A stretch of DNA of 64,000 bases from Alphaproteobacteria bacterium (GCA_018828145.1 JAHJWO010000054.1:186001-250000); one strand, 5' to 3'. Positions 1 through 9,300 are shown, counted from the stretch's first letter. Numbers and translations are program-made. The notes: generated by a model from the letters alone, not told the origin.

Positions 1-1344
1 CAGGGCACCGTAGAGCGGCGCCGACCAGCCGGAAAACTCCATGCTCTCGAACGGCGCCTCGGGCGCCGCCATTTCATTGGGCTGGATCACCACATCCCGC
101 GCCTTGAGCGCGATGGCCAGCGTCGGGCCGAAGACCGGATCCAGCCCCATGGCAACGACGCCGGACAGATAGGCGCTGCTCCTGCCGATCTGCAGTGCCG
201 CCTCATTGAGGATGAACTGGCCATCCTTGGGCGCCCAGGTGATGTCCATGATCGAGCTGGCCACCGGGAAATAGTCATCGGCTATGCGCAGGTCGAGGCC
301 GGTCAGGTCGATCTTGAACCGCCCGTCGACCAGCTTGCCGCCCGCGGGCTCGAAATTGACATCGATCGACAGCGCCCCGGCCCCGCGCAAGGCAGCCATG
401 CTGGTGGCATCGTCGATGAAGGGAAGAAAGGCGGCAAAATCGATGTTGGAAACGTCCGCTTCCAGGCGGGAATTGCCGGCATCGTCGACATGGCGCGACA
501 TGCTGCCGGTCATGGTGCGGCCGCCCAGGCTGGCCGAGAACGTGCCATTGGTGTCGCGGCGATCCGGTGTCGGACCGATCTCGAGGTTGATCGCATCGAA
601 GCGTCGAAACAGCCCATAGACGGAATCGATCATGTCCACGACCCCGTCGCGGATGACCAGCTTGGAAAACCGCCCCCGCGCCGCCTGCTCCACGATTTCG
701 GCGATACCCTGCTCGCTGGATTCAAGATTGTAGATCAGCCAGTCATTGTCCGACCGCAGGTTGAGCGGCTGCTCGCTGCCGCTGGCATCGATGCCACTTG
801 CCGAAATGCCGACCACCGGAAAGGCGTCTGCGCCTTCCTGCACCCGCACGGTGGGGGTGCCGCCCTCCGGGTCGTCGATGACCTCGAAGCTGGATACGCG
901 GGGGCCAAACAGGTCCTGCACCACCTGGATATGGGGCCGGACGATGGTGACGGTCGCGCCCGGCTGGCCGACGAGAGCGCGCACTGGCGAAAAGCCGACT
1001 TCCAGCGCTTCCATGCCGATGCGGGCGCCGCTCTTGCTGTCGTTGAGAGTCACCGGGGAAAACTGGATGACGGGCCAGACATTGTTCTCCAGGGCCAGCG
1101 CCATCTCGCCCAGCGACAGGGTGCTGGTCGGCGGCAGGGCCGACTGGATAACCGAACGCACCGCCTCACCCCCAAAGGGCAGGCGCACCGGCGTGATCAG
1201 CAGGACGAGATAAAGCAGCAGTGCCAGGACGGAGGGTATGCCAAGCGCCCACACGGCCAGTTTGGCTGCGTGGCGTGCACGGGGCCGTTTGCGCTGCGCA
1301 GACGGCGGAACCGGAGTGTCTGCGGGTGAAGTTGACGCGCTCAC
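1..1344 (-). CDS. AsmA/YhdP-like protein (DUF3971 type), 3' end outside window
   Basis: Reading the minus strand from a GTG at 1344 gives an uninterrupted frame of 448 codons that runs off the left edge. A GGAAG lies about 5 bases before the GTG. The protein starts with a short basic cytoplasmic segment (RKRPRARHAAK), then one membrane helix at about residues 25-47, followed by a long extracytoplasmic stretch of beta-rich, low-cysteine sequence with repeated aliphatic and Asp/Gly patterns. This is typical of AsmA-like/DUF3971 proteins, which in Gram-negative bacteria are thought to bridge the periplasm and move lipid to the outer membrane. It is divergent from the bcp gene, a neighbour it also has in other Rhizobiales. 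Family assignment is from pattern and context. The C-terminal domain is not visible. Confidence 0.7.
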   Translation of the reverse strand, partial: MSASTSPADTPVPPSAQRKRPRARHAAKLAVWALGIPSVLALLLYLVLLITPVRLPFGGEAVRSVIQSALPPTSTLSLGEMALALENNVWPVIQFSPVTLNDSKSGARIGMEALEVGFSPVRALVGQPGATVTIVRPHIQVVQDLFGPRVSSFEVIDDPEGGTPTVRVQEGADAFPVVGISASGIDASGSEQPLNLRSDNDWLIYNLESSEQGIAEIVEQAARGRFSKLVIRDGVVDMIDSVYGLFRRFDAINLEIGPTPDRRDTNGTFSASLGGRTMTGSMSRHVDDAGNSRLEADVSNIDFAAFLPFIDDATSMAALRGAGALSIDVNFEPAGGKLVDGRFKIDLTGLDLRIADDYFPVASSIMDITWAPKDGQFILNEAALQIGRSSAYLSGVVAMGLDPVFGPTLAIALKARDVVIQPNEMAAPEAPFESMEFSGWSAPLYGAL

Positions 1345-1488
1345 TTGCTTCCAGAACGAGGCTTTGCCGCTATTTGTTGGCACCCTCAAGAATCAACCGC
1401 AGAAGGCGGTCACTTGCCCAATGATACCGGCTGCAATATGGCACCGAACACCCACATTAGCGCGCGTCTGTTAACGGGAGACTTTTGC

Positions 1489-1977
1489 ATGGCCGATTTG
1501 TCAGAAGGCGATCTCGCCCCGGACTTCACCCTGCCGCTGGATGACGGCACGGTCTTCAGCCTTGCCGCCGCACGCGGCCAGCCGGTGGTGCTGTATTTCT
1601 ATCCGGAAGACGATTCTGGCGGCTGCACCGACGAAAACCGGGAATTTTCCGATCGGGCTGAAGCCTTCGCCAGCCTGGGCGCACGCCTGGTCGGCATCTC
1701 CCCCGACACCATCCAGAGCCACGTCAAGTTTCGCAGCAAATACGGCCTGGCCGTTCCGCTCGCATCCGATCCCGACCACCTGGCCATCGAACCCTATGGC
1801 CTGTGGAAGCTCAAGAAGCTCTACGGCCGCGAATTCATGGGGCTGATCCGGACCTCGTTTATCATCGGCGCCGACGGCCGGGTAGCGCGGATCGTCCGCG
1901 CCACCCGCATTCTTGGCCATGCCCAGAAAATGCTGGAAGCGCTGGAGGCACATGTCGCGGCGGCGCCGGCCAAATAG
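1489..1977 (+). CDS. bcp: Bcp-type peroxiredoxin (one-cysteine)
   Basis: Predicted 162-residue thioredoxin-fold peroxidase of the AhpC/TSA family, reducing hydrogen peroxide and alkyl or lipid hydroperoxides in the cytoplasm. The ATG at 1489 follows GGGAG and gives the usual start, about ten residues before the APDFTLP motif. The peroxidatic cysteine is C46 in YFYPEDDSGGCTDEN. E. coli Bcp has a second, resolving cysteine five residues later; here that position is Arg and there is no other cysteine in the protein, so it should work as a one-Cys enzyme that needs an external thiol. A longer reading frame upstream (from 1345) has no ribosome site and is not family-like. It is followed after 65 bases by the M23 gene. 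Confidence 0.9.
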   Translation: MADLSEGDLAPDFTLPLDDGTVFSLAAARGQPVVLYFYPEDDSGGCTDENREFSDRAEAFASLGARLVGISPDTIQSHVKFRSKYGLAVPLASDPDHLAIEPYGLWKLKKLYGREFMGLIRTSFIIGADGRVARIVRATRILGHAQKMLEALEAHVAAAPAK

Positions 1978-2042
1978 CCTTTGTTAACCACACGCAGTCA
2001 TACTCTGCTCACCATATTAAGTGTGATGGCGGGGTGGGTTGC

Positions 2043-3194
2043 GTGCGTAGTCAGGCCAGTTTCGGGCGCTCCGATACCGGACGCAAAGACGTCGGCACGC
2101 AGAAGCGTCAGGGCATTCACCCGGCGCTGTTCTACAGCATGTTCGCCGTGCTGCTTGCCGGCAATGCCCTGCTCGGCACCGCATTCCTGCTCTCGCCAGA
2201 TATCAAGAAACTGCTCAGTGGCCAGAACGACATGGTCATCGAGGCCTATGAGGATCGCATCGCACAACTCCGCGTCGAGGTCGACCGCCTGCATTCGCGC
2301 AGCTATGCCCAGGCCGGCGACATGAACCTGCAGCTGCAGGAACTGGCCCAGCAGCAGGAAGTGCTGCTCGAACAGCATCAACTGGTTCGGGTGCTGGTCG
2401 ACAAGGCCGGGGAGCTCGGCATCGAGGCCGCGGGCATTGCTTCGACCGACAGCCACGACACCGCTGCCCTCGCCACGATCAGCGCCACCGGCAATCCCGA
2501 TGTCGACGCCACGGCCAGTGCTGTGGCGCAGATGATGGGGGAGACGCAGTTCGCCATGACCTCCATCGCCGAGACCGCCACCACGCGGACCAACAGCATC
2601 GTGTCCGAACTCTCCGGTCTGGGCATCCGCGTCGATCTGCCCACCCTGCAGGATGGCGTGGGCGGCCCGCTCCTGGCCGCCACGGCCGAAGGCGAGGTAT
2701 CCCAGGCCATCGACGACGCCAATGCCGTCATGGCCGCGCTGGTGCGCTACAAGGCTGCGCGCGAAAGCATCGACGCCGCCCCCATTCATATGCCGATCAG
2801 CGGCAACTACCGCCAGAGCTCGGGCTTCGGCAATCGCAGCGATCCCTTTTCCGGGCGCCGCGCCTTCCATTCGGGGCTCGATTTCGCAGCATCAAAGGGC
2901 ACGCCGGTATTCAGTGCCGGCAAGGGCGTGGTGAGCTTTGTCGGCAGCAAGCCGGGCTATGGCAATGTCGTGGAAGTCACCCACGCCAATGGCCTCGTCA
3001 CCCGCTATGCCCATCTGTCGAGCTTCCTCAGCGAGAAGGGCCAGGCGGTCAATACAGGCACACCCATCGCCAAAGTCGGCTCCACCGGTCGCTCCACCGG
3101 CCCGCACCTGCATTTCGAGGTGCGGGACGGCGACAATGCCATCAATCCCAAGGCGTTTCTCGAGACCGGCAAGCGGCTGCTGGCCCTGCTGTGA
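2043..3194 (+). CDS. M23 (LytM) family peptidoglycan peptidase or activator
   Basis: About 383 residues. The N-terminus is basic and followed by one membrane helix (about 28-50), a coiled-coil or Gln/Glu-rich region (about 65-125), a low-complexity Ala/Thr linker, and a C-terminal LytM domain (about 255-375). The metal and catalytic residues are present: H276 and D280 in HSGLD, H355 and H357 in HLHFE. It is therefore likely an active endopeptidase acting on peptidoglycan crosslinks in the periplasm, rather than a degenerate EnvC/NlpD-type activator. I chose GTG 2043 because it follows a GGGG patch at a fair distance; GTG 2034 is nearly as good. The open frame extends upstream into bcp but has no credible start there. 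Confidence 0.85.
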   Translation: MRSQASFGRSDTGRKDVGTQKRQGIHPALFYSMFAVLLAGNALLGTAFLLSPDIKKLLSGQNDMVIEAYEDRIAQLRVEVDRLHSRSYAQAGDMNLQLQELAQQQEVLLEQHQLVRVLVDKAGELGIEAAGIASTDSHDTAALATISATGNPDVDATASAVAQMMGETQFAMTSIAETATTRTNSIVSELSGLGIRVDLPTLQDGVGGPLLAATAEGEVSQAIDDANAVMAALVRYKAARESIDAAPIHMPISGNYRQSSGFGNRSDPFSGRRAFHSGLDFAASKGTPVFSAGKGVVSFVGSKPGYGNVVEVTHANGLVTRYAHLSSFLSEKGQAVNTGTPIAKVGSTGRSTGPHLHFEVRDGDNAINPKAFLETGKRLLALL

Positions 3195-3204
3195 AGGCGG
3201 ACTG

Positions 3205-4327
3205 CTAGTCCGCCGCCACATCCGTCGCCACGCCCACGCGCTGGGCCAGGGCGGCTTCCATGAACTCGTCGAGATCGCCGTCCAGCACCAGTGAGGGCTG
3301 GCCGCTTTCGACGCTCGTGCGCAGGTCCTTGACCATCTGGTAGGGCTGCAGCACGTAGCTGCGGATCTGGTGACCCCAGCCGATATCGGTCTTGCTGGCC
3401 GCCTGGGCATTGGCTGCCTCTTCGCGCTTCTGCAGTTCCGCCTCATAGAGGCGCGACTTCAGCATGGCCATGGCCGTGGCGCGGTTCTTGTGCTGGCTGC
3501 GCTCCTGCTGGCACGCCACGATGATGCCCGAAGGCACGTGGGTGATGCGGATCGCCGAGTCGGTCGTGTTGACGTGCTGTCCGCCCGCGCCCGAGGCACG
3601 ATAGGTATCGACCTTGAGATCAGCTTCGCGGATCTCGATATCGATGGAATCATCGACCACCGGATAGACCCAGACGCTGGAAAAGCTCGTATGCCGCCGT
3701 GCGGCCGAGTCATAGGGGCTGATGCGAACCAGCCGGTGCACGCCGCTCTCGGTCTTGAGCCAGCCATAGGCATTGTGGCCCTTGATCTGGATGGTCGCCG
3801 ATTTGATGCCGGCTTCTTCGCCGTCATGCATTTCAAGCACTTCCACCTTCATCTTCCGGCGCTCGGCCCAGCGGGTATACATGCGCAGCAGCATGTTCGC
3901 CCAATCCTGGCTTTCGGTGCCGCCGGCTCCCGAATGGATTTCGAGGTAACAGTCGTTGGCATCGACCTCGCCCGACAGCAGCGTCTCGATCTGGCGGCGC
4001 CGGGCCGACTGCTTGAGTTCGAGCAGCGCGTTCTCGGCTTCCTTGACGATCTCGGCGTCGCCCTCGGCTTCACCCATCTCGATCAGTTCGACATTGTCAC
4101 GGATCCCCGCTTCCAGCTCGCGCACGGCCTTGACCGCCACGTCGAGCTCGTCGCGCTCGCGCATCTTTGCGCGGGCTTTTTCGGGATCGTTCCAGAATTC
4201 GGGGGATTCGGTCTCGGCGGTCAGCGCGTCGAGGCGAAGTTCAGCAGTATCCCAGTCAAAGATGCCTCCTCAGCAGGGTCAGAACCTGCTCGATTTCGGC
4301 GACGGTCTTTTCGATTTCCGCGCGCAT
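3205..4327 (-). CDS. prfB: Peptide chain release factor 2, with programmed +1 frameshift
   Basis: RF2 releases nascent chains at UGA and UAA. It is read on the minus strand from ATG 4327. Frame 0 encodes 23 residues and ends at an in-frame TGA (4258-4256); shifting +1 past the first T continues the protein to 3205, about 373 residues in total, against 365 in E. coli. The recoding signal is classic: internal Shine-Dalgarno AGGAGG (4270-4265), then CAT, slippery CTT, TGA and C. The post-shift part begins [12 protein letters not shown], as RF2 should. The GGQ catalytic loop is at about 248-250. The stop-codon recognition tripeptide is SPY (about 203-205) where E. coli has SPF. Without the frameshift one would start at the internal ATG 4164 and lose about 54 residues. 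A hairpin separates it from the upstream chemoreceptor. Confidence 0.95.
4256..4270 (-). promoter_or_regulatory. RF2 autoregulatory +1 frameshift site
   Basis: On the minus strand AGG AGG CAT CTT TGA C: an anti-ribosomal-RNA pairing sequence three bases before the slippery CTT, then a UGA stop in a poor (C-following) context. This matches the E. coli prfB signal (AGG GGG TAT CTT TGA C) in arrangement and spacing. Low RF2 slows termination at this UGA and lets the ribosome shift +1 to make RF2. Confidence 0.95.
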
Positions 4328-4364
4328 TTAATGTCCATCCAATGTTCGACGGACCATGTAGACG

Positions 4365-4397
4365 AGGCCACCGGCAGGATCAACCCGCCGGTGGCCT
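4365..4397 (-). terminator. Hairpin between chemoreceptor gene and prfB
   Basis: A perfect 11-bp stem, AGGCCACCGGC (4365-4375) with its complement (4387-4397), and an 11-base loop. It sits 20 bases beyond the stop of the minus-strand chemoreceptor. The T-tract is short (TTT on the plus side, CTCGTC on the minus side), so this may be a weak terminator or an RNA-stabilising hairpin. Confidence 0.45.
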
Positions 4398-4416
4398 TTG
4401 AGCTGCGCCTCTGGGA

Positions 4417-5748
4417 TCAGAATTCGTCCCAGTCGGCCTTGAGCGCGGCGGAGCCAGCTGACAGGTAGCTTCGCGCTGTCGCAGCGGGTTTGGGGCGTGG
4501 CAGGGGCTGGCGTCGCGTCTCGACCACTGCCGGCTCATCATCGGTGACGAACACCTCCACGATTTCGTCGAGTTCCCTGGCCTGTGCCTCGGTTTGTTCA
4601 ACTGCGGCATTGGTCTCCTCTACCAGGGCGGCATTGTGCTGGGTCATCTCGTCCATCTGGCGGATGGCGGTCGTGACCTGTTCGATCGCGCTTGACTGTT
4701 CTTGGCTGGCCTGGGCGATGCCCTGGATCAGCAAGTCGTTTTCCCTCACCCCGTCCAGCATCGCCGTCAGCTTGCTGGTAGCCTCAGCCACAAGCCTGGT
4801 GCCCGTGACGACTTCGGTCGCCGATTGTTCGATCAGCGCCTTGACCTCGGATGAGGCGCTTGCGGCCGACTGGGCGAGCCGCCGCACTTCCACCGCAACC
4901 ACGGCAAAGCCCTTGCCGGCATCCCCGGCCCTTGCCGCCTCGACCGAGGCATTGAGGGCCAGCAGATTGGTCTGGAAGGCGATGTCGTCGATCATGCCGA
5001 TGATGTTGGATATGCGCGAAGACGACGTCGAAATGCGCTGCATGGCCGTATTGGCCTGCTCCATCACGCCACCGGTCTCGCTCGCTGTCTGGGAGACATT
5101 GCGGGATTTTCCGCTTGCTGTGTCGGCGCGCCGCGCATTGTCGCTGACGGTGGAGGCCAGTTGGTCCATGGCGGCCGAGGTTTCCTCGATCGCCGCAGCC
5201 TGACGCCCCGTGCGGTCCGATAGGTCATTGGCGCCAGCCAGCAGCTCGGAGGTTGCCGTCTTGAGCGTCCCGGACGTGTTGCGGAGCTTCTGGACGATCA
5301 GCGAGAACTTGGACAGCGTCGTATTATAGGCCTCGCGCACCTCGTCGAGCTCGCCGACAAAGGCCTCGTCGATCTGTCCGGTCAGGTCGCCCTGCGCCAG
5401 GACCGACAATCCTTCACCCAGCTTCTGCACCGCATGCTTGCGGGCGGTGATGTCCGTCGCATATTTGACGATTTTGAACGTCTTGCCGTTCATGTCGAGG
5501 ATCGGGTTGTAGCTCGCCTGGATCCACACTTCCTTGCCGCCCTTGCCAATCCGGAGATATTCGGCCGATTGGTAATTGCCCTGGGCCAGTGTTGCCCAGA
5601 ATTCGGCGTAGGCGCGGCTGCTTGCCTCTTCTGCCGGCACGAACATGCGGTGATGCCGCCCCTGGATCTCGTCGAGCCGGTACCCGAGCGCGGCGCAGAA
5701 ATTGGCATTGGCCGTCATCACTTCGCCGCTGGTGGTGAATTCGATCAC
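4417..5748 (-). CDS. Methyl-accepting chemotaxis protein, main part (second PAS, HAMP, signalling domain); frameshifted
   Basis: 443 residues. Begins abruptly in a PAS domain ([17 protein letters not shown], about 1-110, including the PAC motif [11 protein letters not shown]), then a HAMP-like segment (about 118-165) and the MCP signalling domain (about 170-415) with the highly conserved hairpin tip [20 protein letters not shown]. The C-terminus is DWDEF, which resembles the xWxxF pentapeptide that tethers CheR/CheB. No membrane helix is present, so the receptor is cytoplasmic. The GTG at 5748 overlaps the TGA of the upstream PAS fragment (5745-5747). Restoring one base near 5754 joins the two into one tandem-PAS receptor of about 590 residues, so this is probably the 3' part of a frameshifted gene, although restart at GTGA is possible. 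No che genes are nearby. Confidence 0.85.
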   Translation of the reverse strand: MIEFTTSGEVMTANANFCAALGYRLDEIQGRHHRMFVPAEEASSRAYAEFWATLAQGNYQSAEYLRIGKGGKEVWIQASYNPILDMNGKTFKIVKYATDITARKHAVQKLGEGLSVLAQGDLTGQIDEAFVGELDEVREAYNTTLSKFSLIVQKLRNTSGTLKTATSELLAGANDLSDRTGRQAAAIEETSAAMDQLASTVSDNARRADTASGKSRNVSQTASETGGVMEQANTAMQRISTSSSRISNIIGMIDDIAFQTNLLALNASVEAARAGDAGKGFAVVAVEVRRLAQSAASASSEVKALIEQSATEVVTGTRLVAEATSKLTAMLDGVRENDLLIQGIAQASQEQSSAIEQVTTAIRQMDEMTQHNAALVEETNAAVEQTEAQARELDEIVEVFVTDDEPAVVETRRQPLPRPKPAATARSYLSAGSAALKADWDEF

Positions 5749-6200
5749 CGCCTGGATTTGCTGATGGCGTCGAGCTGTCCGCGTGTATCAGCCGCAGCGA
5801 GCTTGGCCGCCGTAATATCGGAGGCAAACTTGATGACCTTGATCGGCTTGCCGTCCGCATCCAGCACGGGATTGTAGGACGCCTGGATCCAGACCTCGCG
5901 GCCACCCTTGCCGACACGCTTATACTCACCCGTGTCAAAGCGGCCGGCGCGCAGGCGATCCCAAAAAGCCGCATATTCGCCCTCGTCCGCACCGGCTTCG
6001 ACGAACATGCGGTGATTCCGCCCAATGACCTCGCTGGCGTCGTAGCCCATGGCGGTCAGAAAGTTGGCATTGGCCGACAGGATCGTCCCATCCAGGGCAA
6101 ACTCGATGACGGCCTGCGACCGGTTGATGGCGTCCAGTACGGCCCTGTCATTGTTCCGCTGGTTAGTCTTCTTGTGCCCAAAGAGGGGTATCTTATTCAC
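5745..6200 (-). CDS. PAS-domain fragment: 5' part of the frameshifted chemoreceptor
   Basis: 151 residues from ATG 6200. Residues about 20-140 form a complete PAS/PAC domain ([18 protein letters not shown], then [18 protein letters not shown]) nearly identical in layout to the PAS domain at the start of the next frame. It ends LDAISKSRR and stop. The expected continuation, by comparison with [10 protein letters not shown] near its own N-terminus, is ISKSQAVIEF, which appears in the next frame exactly if the two-base G run at 5754-5755 (plus strand) were three bases. So either a real one-base deletion or a sequencing or assembly error in a short homopolymer. Function would be sensing, perhaps through a bound cofactor such as heme or flavin, but no ligand residues can be assigned. 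Confidence 0.8.
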   Translation of the reverse strand: MNKIPLFGHKKTNQRNNDRAVLDAINRSQAVIEFALDGTILSANANFLTAMGYDASEVIGRNHRMFVEAGADEGEYAAFWDRLRAGRFDTGEYKRVGKGGREVWIQASYNPVLDADGKPIKVIKFASDITAAKLAAADTRGQLDAISKSRR

Positions 6201-6292
6201 GGCCGACCTCGTCCATTGATCGGGACGCAGGTATACGGAAATATCCCTAAGCCAGAGTAAATAACGAAGTCGTGATCAACTGCGGATACTTG

Positions 6293-6787
6293 CTACCGAG
6301 TAGTCTTTCTGAATTTCCGAAGTGCAAGATCACGCTTTACTGATGAAACGCGCCGAAGGAAGAACAGGCCATTCATTTGATCAATCTCGTGCTGCGCAAC
6401 CCGAGCAACAAAGCCCTCAACCCGCAGATTTTGGCTCTGTCCGGCTGCGTCATCATGCGCCAGCACGGTCCAGGTCGAACGGACCACTGGCACTTCTATG
6501 CCGGGCAATGAAACCGAGCCTTCCATGCCCGTTTCACTCTCGGGGGCGAGGTCTATGACCTTCGGGTTGTAGAGCACGCGATAGTCGCGCGGTGCGGTGG
6601 CGGGGGCGATGCTGATGACCACCAGCGGTTCGTCCAGCCCCAGATGCGCCGCGGCGAGGCCATAGGCATGCACCCCTTCCGCCGCTGCCAGTAGCCTCGC
6701 CCCGGCCTCCAGCATCCTGGCATCGACGGGACGCGGCGTGGCTTTCCGGCTCAGCGCGGCATCAGGGTAGATAACGAATTCGCCCAC
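6293..6787 (-). CDS. Degenerate peptide deformylase-like protein
   Basis: 164 residues starting from a GTG that overlaps the TAG of mrcA (TAGTG), so likely translationally coupled. The deformylase fold motifs are recognisable but altered: GLAAAHLG for motif 1 (GxGLAAxQ), EGSVSLPG for motif 2 (EGCLSxPG), HEIDQMNG for motif 3 (HExDHLxG). Peptide deformylases hold Fe/Zn with the Cys of motif 2 and both His of motif 3. Here the Cys is Ser and the second His is Gln, so two of three metal ligands are gone; the catalytic Glu of HE is kept. It should not be a normal N-formylmethionine deformylase. It may be a non-catalytic paralogue or decaying gene. An upstream start at 6826 inside mrcA is less likely. 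Confidence 0.75.
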   Translation of the reverse strand: MGEFVIYPDAALSRKATPRPVDARMLEAGARLLAAAEGVHAYGLAAAHLGLDEPLVVISIAPATAPRDYRVLYNPKVIDLAPESETGMEGSVSLPGIEVPVVRSTWTVLAHDDAAGQSQNLRVEGFVARVAQHEIDQMNGLFFLRRVSSVKRDLALRKFRKTTR

Positions 6788-9300
6788 TAGAACAGGCCGC
6801 CACGACCCACATTGGGATAGACCCACTGTCCCGTCGACCCGTCATAGACCAGCTGATCGCCCGAGCGCTGCGGCTCGCTGGGCTGGGTCACGTAGCCGCC
6901 GCCATATTCCTGCTGCATCTGCTGCTGGCGCTGGATGGCGTCGAAGGCGTTGACGTCGACGCCGATCACCGAAGTCATCAGGTTCGGCCCGGTACCCGGC
7001 TTGAACGCCTCCTCGATCGCCGATTCCCCCTCGAAGGCCTTGACCCCTGAATTGGGGTTGATCCAGGCGGTACTCATGCCCGGCGGCTTGTTGAACTGCG
7101 TGGCAGGCTTGCCTTCCAGGGCCTTGGCCATGAAGTCGGTGAAGATCGGCACCGCAAACGTGCCGCCGGTCACGGCCCGGCCCATGGAGCGCGGCTGGTC
7201 GTAGCCGACATAGACGCCGACGGCCAGTTCAGGCGTGAAGCCCACAAACCAGGCGTCCTTGTAGTCATTGGTGGTGCCGGTCTTGCCGGCCACCGGCCGG
7301 TTGAGCACGCGCGCCGCCGTCCCGGTGCCACGCTGCACCACGCCTTCCATCATCGAGGTGATCTGATAGGCCGTCATCGGATCGAGCACCTGCTCGCGAT
7401 TGTCCACGATCACCGGCTCGCCCTGCCCGTTCCAGCTTTCGGCCTTGCAGCTCTGACACAGGCGTTGGTCATGCTTGTAGACCGTCACGCCATAGCGATC
7501 CTGGATACGGTCGATCAGGGTCGGAACGATCTTGCGGCCCCCATTGGCGATGGTGGCGTAGGCCGCCGTCATGCGCAGATCCGTCGTCTCACCGGCCCCC
7601 AGCGCCATGGCCAGCACCGGCTGCATCGTGTCATAGACGCCGAACAACCGCGCATATTCGGCCACCAGCGGCATGCCGATATCCTTGGCCAGCCGAACCG
7701 TCATGACGTTACGGCTGCGCTCGATACCGCGCCGCAGCGTCTGCGGCCCGTAGAACTCCTGGGCATAGTTTTCCGGACGCCAGATCGAGCCGTCGCCATT
7801 ACGGATTTCCACCGGGGCATCCAGCACCACCGAGGCCGGGGTATAGCCATTGTCCAGTGCCGCGGCATAGACGATGGGCTTGAACGACGAGCCGGGCTGG
7901 CGCAATGCCTGCGTCGCCCGGTTGAATTCGCTCATCGCGTAGGAAAAGCCGCCCACCATGGCCAGCACGCGGCCGGTCCGCGGGTCCATCGCAACCAGCG
8001 CGCCTTCGATCTCGGGCACCTGTTCGAGCATGTAGCTGCCAGTCTTGCCCGAAATCGGCGAGACATAGACCACATCCCCTACATTAAGTATCTCCTGCAA
8101 TGGCTTGGATACCCATGTGATATCTGGGCCAGAAAGTGTGCCCACAACGCGATCGTCAGCCACCCCGCCATCAGCGATATCGTCCGGGCGAAGGCCGATG
8201 CGTGCCTCATTGCCGCTGATCTCCAGCACCACCGCCAGCTGCCACTCCGGCACATCGCTCAAGGGCACGATCTTGGCGACATCCAGCCCCCAGTCGGCAC
8301 CGATCTCGATGCTGGCCACCGGCGTACGGAAGCCCTTGCTGCGGTCATAGGCGATCAGCCCGTCCATCAGCGCGCGACGGGCATATTCCTGCAGCCTGGG
8401 CTCCAGCGTGGTCCGCACCGACAGGCCGCCACCATAGAGCTGGTCCTCGCCATAGAGCTTGGCCAGTTCGCGGCGGACTTCCTCGGTGAAATATTCGGCT
8501 GAATAGAGCTGGCTGCCGCCGGCGCGGGGAATGACGTTCAGTGGCTCGTCCTTGGCCGCCTCCGCCTCTTCCAGCGTCGCATAGCCATTCTCCACCATGC
8601 GGTCGATAACCCAGTTGCGGCGCTCGATGGCGGCCTGCGGGCGGCGGAACGGATGGTAGTTGTTTGGGCCCTTGGGAAGCGCCGCCACATAGGCCGCCTC
8701 GGCCAGGGTGAGCTCGTAGAGCGCCTTGTCGAAATAGTTCAGCGCCGCTGCCGCGACCCCATAGGAGTTCAGGCCCAGGAATATCTCGTTGAGATAGAGC
8801 TCGAGAATGCGGTCCTTGGAGAAGGTCGATTCAATGCGGATCGCCAGCAGCGCTTCCTGGATCTTGCGGTCCCAGGTCTGCTCGGAGCTGAGCAGGAAGT
8901 TCTTGGCGACCTGCTGGGTGATCGAGGAGCCACCGCCCTGGATGGCATTATTGCCATCCATGCGCGCCATGAGGTTGTCGCGGACGGCCCGGAACACGCC
9001 GTCGATGGCGATGCCGCCATGGTTGTAGAAATCCTTGTCCTCGGCCGACAGGAAGGCCTGGACGAGCAGTGGCGGCACGGTCTCGATGGGCTGGAACAGC
9101 CGCCTCTCGCGAGCAAACTCGGCCAGCAGCGTGCCGTCGGCGGCATGCACCCTTGTGGTCACGGGCGGCTGATAGTCCTTGAGCACCGTATAGTCGGGCA
9201 ATTCGGCGGCAACGGTCGTGAGATAGATGGCCGCGACGCCGATGCCGGCGAGCGCGGCGAACATTCCAAAACCAAAAATCCAGCCAAGCAAGCGCAGCAT
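6787..9300 (-). CDS. mrcA: Penicillin-binding protein 1A (bifunctional transglycosylase/transpeptidase)
   Basis: 837-residue class A PBP that polymerises lipid II and crosslinks peptidoglycan. N-terminal membrane anchor at about 4-28; GT51 glycosyltransferase domain (about 55-230) with the EDKDFYNHGG motif carrying the catalytic Glu; an OB-like insert; transpeptidase domain (about 400-740) with SxxK (S471, K474 in PGSSFKP), SRN as the SxN motif, and KTGT (K673). Length and domain order are normal for alphaproteobacterial PBP1A. The downstream deformylase-like gene overlaps its stop. Upstream, on the same strand, lies the amidase, a usual neighbour in Rhizobiales. Confidence 0.95.
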   Translation of the reverse strand: MLRLLGWIFGFGMFAALAGIGVAAIYLTTVAAELPDYTVLKDYQPPVTTRVHAADGTLLAEFARERRLFQPIETVPPLLVQAFLSAEDKDFYNHGGIAIDGVFRAVRDNLMARMDGNNAIQGGGSSITQQVAKNFLLSSEQTWDRKIQEALLAIRIESTFSKDRILELYLNEIFLGLNSYGVAAAALNYFDKALYELTLAEAAYVAALPKGPNNYHPFRRPQAAIERRNWVIDRMVENGYATLEEAEAAKDEPLNVIPRAGGSQLYSAEYFTEEVRRELAKLYGEDQLYGGGLSVRTTLEPRLQEYARRALMDGLIAYDRSKGFRTPVASIEIGADWGLDVAKIVPLSDVPEWQLAVVLEISGNEARIGLRPDDIADGGVADDRVVGTLSGPDITWVSKPLQEILNVGDVVYVSPISGKTGSYMLEQVPEIEGALVAMDPRTGRVLAMVGGFSYAMSEFNRATQALRQPGSSFKPIVYAAALDNGYTPASVVLDAPVEIRNGDGSIWRPENYAQEFYGPQTLRRGIERSRNVMTVRLAKDIGMPLVAEYARLFGVYDTMQPVLAMALGAGETTDLRMTAAYATIANGGRKIVPTLIDRIQDRYGVTVYKHDQRLCQSCKAESWNGQGEPVIVDNREQVLDPMTAYQITSMMEGVVQRGTGTAARVLNRPVAGKTGTTNDYKDAWFVGFTPELAVGVYVGYDQPRSMGRAVTGGTFAVPIFTDFMAKALEGKPATQFNKPPGMSTAWINPNSGVKAFEGESAIEEAFKPGTGPNLMTSVIGVDVNAFDAIQRQQQMQQEYGGGYVTQPSEPQRSGDQLVYDGSTGQWVYPNVGRGGLF

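Noticed and set aside
490-1329. Plus-strand frame of 279 codons at the left edge
   Set aside because: The minus-strand AsmA-like frame has a start, ribosome site and membrane anchor; the plus frame is His/Arg-rich shadow sequence.
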